7,226 nt of DNA from Candidatus Omnitrophota bacterium. Its GTDB lineage: Bacteria > Omnitrophota > Gorgyraeia > Gygaellales > Profunditerraquicolaceae. The stretch covers positions 1 to 7,226 of the forward strand of contig CAIRWO010000217.1 in NCBI GenBank assembly GCA_903882345.1, read 5' to 3'. Of this stretch, positions 6,751 to 7,226 are shown in pieces. Both the position numbers and the translations under genes were made by a program. Positions within the stretch are counted from its first letter, which is position 1; the number at the start of each line of letters is the position of its first letter. The notes below the pieces were generated by a model. That model did not search any database, had not been told where the DNA came from, and worked only from the letters and a program-made list of their open reading frames with translations.

Positions 6751-7226
6751 CTATTTATTATGCTCCCGCTTGGCCTTATCTTTTTTTTCTTCCTGCCGCT
6801 CCTCGAACTGCACTTTAACCCTATGCGTATCCAGGACCTCCTGCGGCAAGACCTCCCCCGGTTTGACGATCTTTGCCGTAATAAAAATCATCAAGTCAAC
6901 TTTGCTATCGTTCTTTGTGGAACGATCGAAAAGCGGACCTAACAGCGGCAGCTTTCTTAAAAAAGGGATACCTAAGTTTTCATCTTTCTTTATGTTTTTA
7001 AGCAAGCCGCCCATGACAATAGCTTCGCCGTCCTTAACTACCATCTGGGTCTCTGCTTCCCTGGTATCGATAATCGGATATTCAGCCAATGTTGTCGCTT
7101 TAGTGGTTGTAGTCGGTTGGGTGGTAACTTTAACTGTCTGGGAATAACTGGATACGACAGGATGCACAAGTAAATTTATATATTCGTCATTAGGACCGCA
7201 GATCTGTGGCCTGACCTTTAGTTGTA
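6751..7226 (-). CDS. Outer-membrane secretin, C-terminal part (GspD/PilQ/MshL type, partial)
   Basis: The frame is open from the window edge (last full codon at 7224-7222) to TAG at 6753-6751, giving 157 residues. The GTG at 7167 is internal, because the upstream residues (LKVRPQICGPNDEYINLLVHP) continue the secretin fold. The C-terminal secretin signature is present: YPIIDTREAETQMVVKDGEAIVMGGLL followed by LGIPFLRKLPLLGPLF, then LMIFITAKIV. Secretins form the gated outer-membrane ring of type II secretion systems, type IV pili and filamentous-phage export; this fragment alone cannot tell them apart. After the barrel comes a K/E-rich tail of about 35 residues (FEERQEEKKDKAKREHNK at the end) in place of a recognisable S-domain. 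A Thr-rich run (VTTQPTTTTKATT) lies within the barrel. The ATPase and GspB-like genes follow in the same operon. Confidence 0.9.
   Translation of the reverse strand, partial: QLKVRPQICGPNDEYINLLVHPVVSSYSQTVKVTTQPTTTTKATTLAEYPIIDTREAETQMVVKDGEAIVMGGLLKNIKKDENLGIPFLRKLPLLGPLFDRSTKNDSKVDLMIFITAKIVKPGEVLPQEVLDTHRVKVQFEERQEEKKDKAKREHNK

Noticed and set aside
6770..7147. 125-residue open frame on the + strand opposite the secretin
   Set aside because: It lies antisense to a clear secretin and reads as low-complexity Ser/Val-rich sequence with no recognisable domain.
1..7226. CRISPR array, defence system, transposon or prophage
   Set aside because: No regular repeat-spacer pattern, terminal inverted repeats, transposase, integrase or nuclease-type genes were found; all long frames belong to envelope, sensing or secretion families.

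Overview
The window reads as chromosome of a Gram-negative (diderm) bacterium. It encodes an OprB-type outer-membrane porin with a C-terminal Phe, an outer-membrane secretin, a lipoprotein with a lipobox and an exported metalloprotease. Gene packing is very tight (ATGA overlaps, overlapping convergent ends) and base composition looks moderate. The protein styles resemble uncultured Omnitrophota/Elusimicrobiota-like lineages, but that is an impression and not a demonstrated placement. I see no tRNA, rRNA, CRISPR array, insertion sequence or phage gene.

Layout. (1) Positions 1-413, + strand: the C-terminal end of a polysaccharide flippase (Wzx/MATE-like), cut by the window edge. (2) 390-3646, - strand: a two-gene unit transcribed leftward, made of a membrane sensor histidine kinase (CHASE4-HAMP-PAS-HisKA-HATPase_c) and an OprB-like porin joined by an ATGA overlap. 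(3) 3647-3746: the only real intergenic gap, a 100-bp divergent promoter region with a good sigma70-type promoter in each direction. (4) 3747-4607, + strand: an exported HEXXH metalloprotease of the peptidase-MA type, apparently leaderless. (5) 4604-7226, - strand: a leftward operon, starting outside the window, of a secretin C-terminus, an ExeA/GspA/MshM-type AAA ATPase, a GspB-like single-pass membrane protein, and a lipoprotein with two LEA14/WHy-like domains.

How they fit together. The secretin, ATPase and GspB-like genes are the envelope-assembly part of a type II secretion or MSHA-like type IV pilus system. The lipoprotein is translated from the same operon and may act in the periplasm beside it. 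The kinase-porin pair suggests control of outer-membrane uptake coupled to a periplasmic signal, although no response regulator is present here.

The most notable observation is the start of the lipoprotein gene. A complete lipoprotein signal peptide and a strong Shine-Dalgarno point to an ATA codon at 5461-5459 as the initiation site; no ATG/GTG/TTG gives an intact signal peptide. This is either non-canonical AUA initiation or a single-base change from ATG. I did not find a clearly new multi-gene system; most of the window is ordinary envelope and secretion biology.
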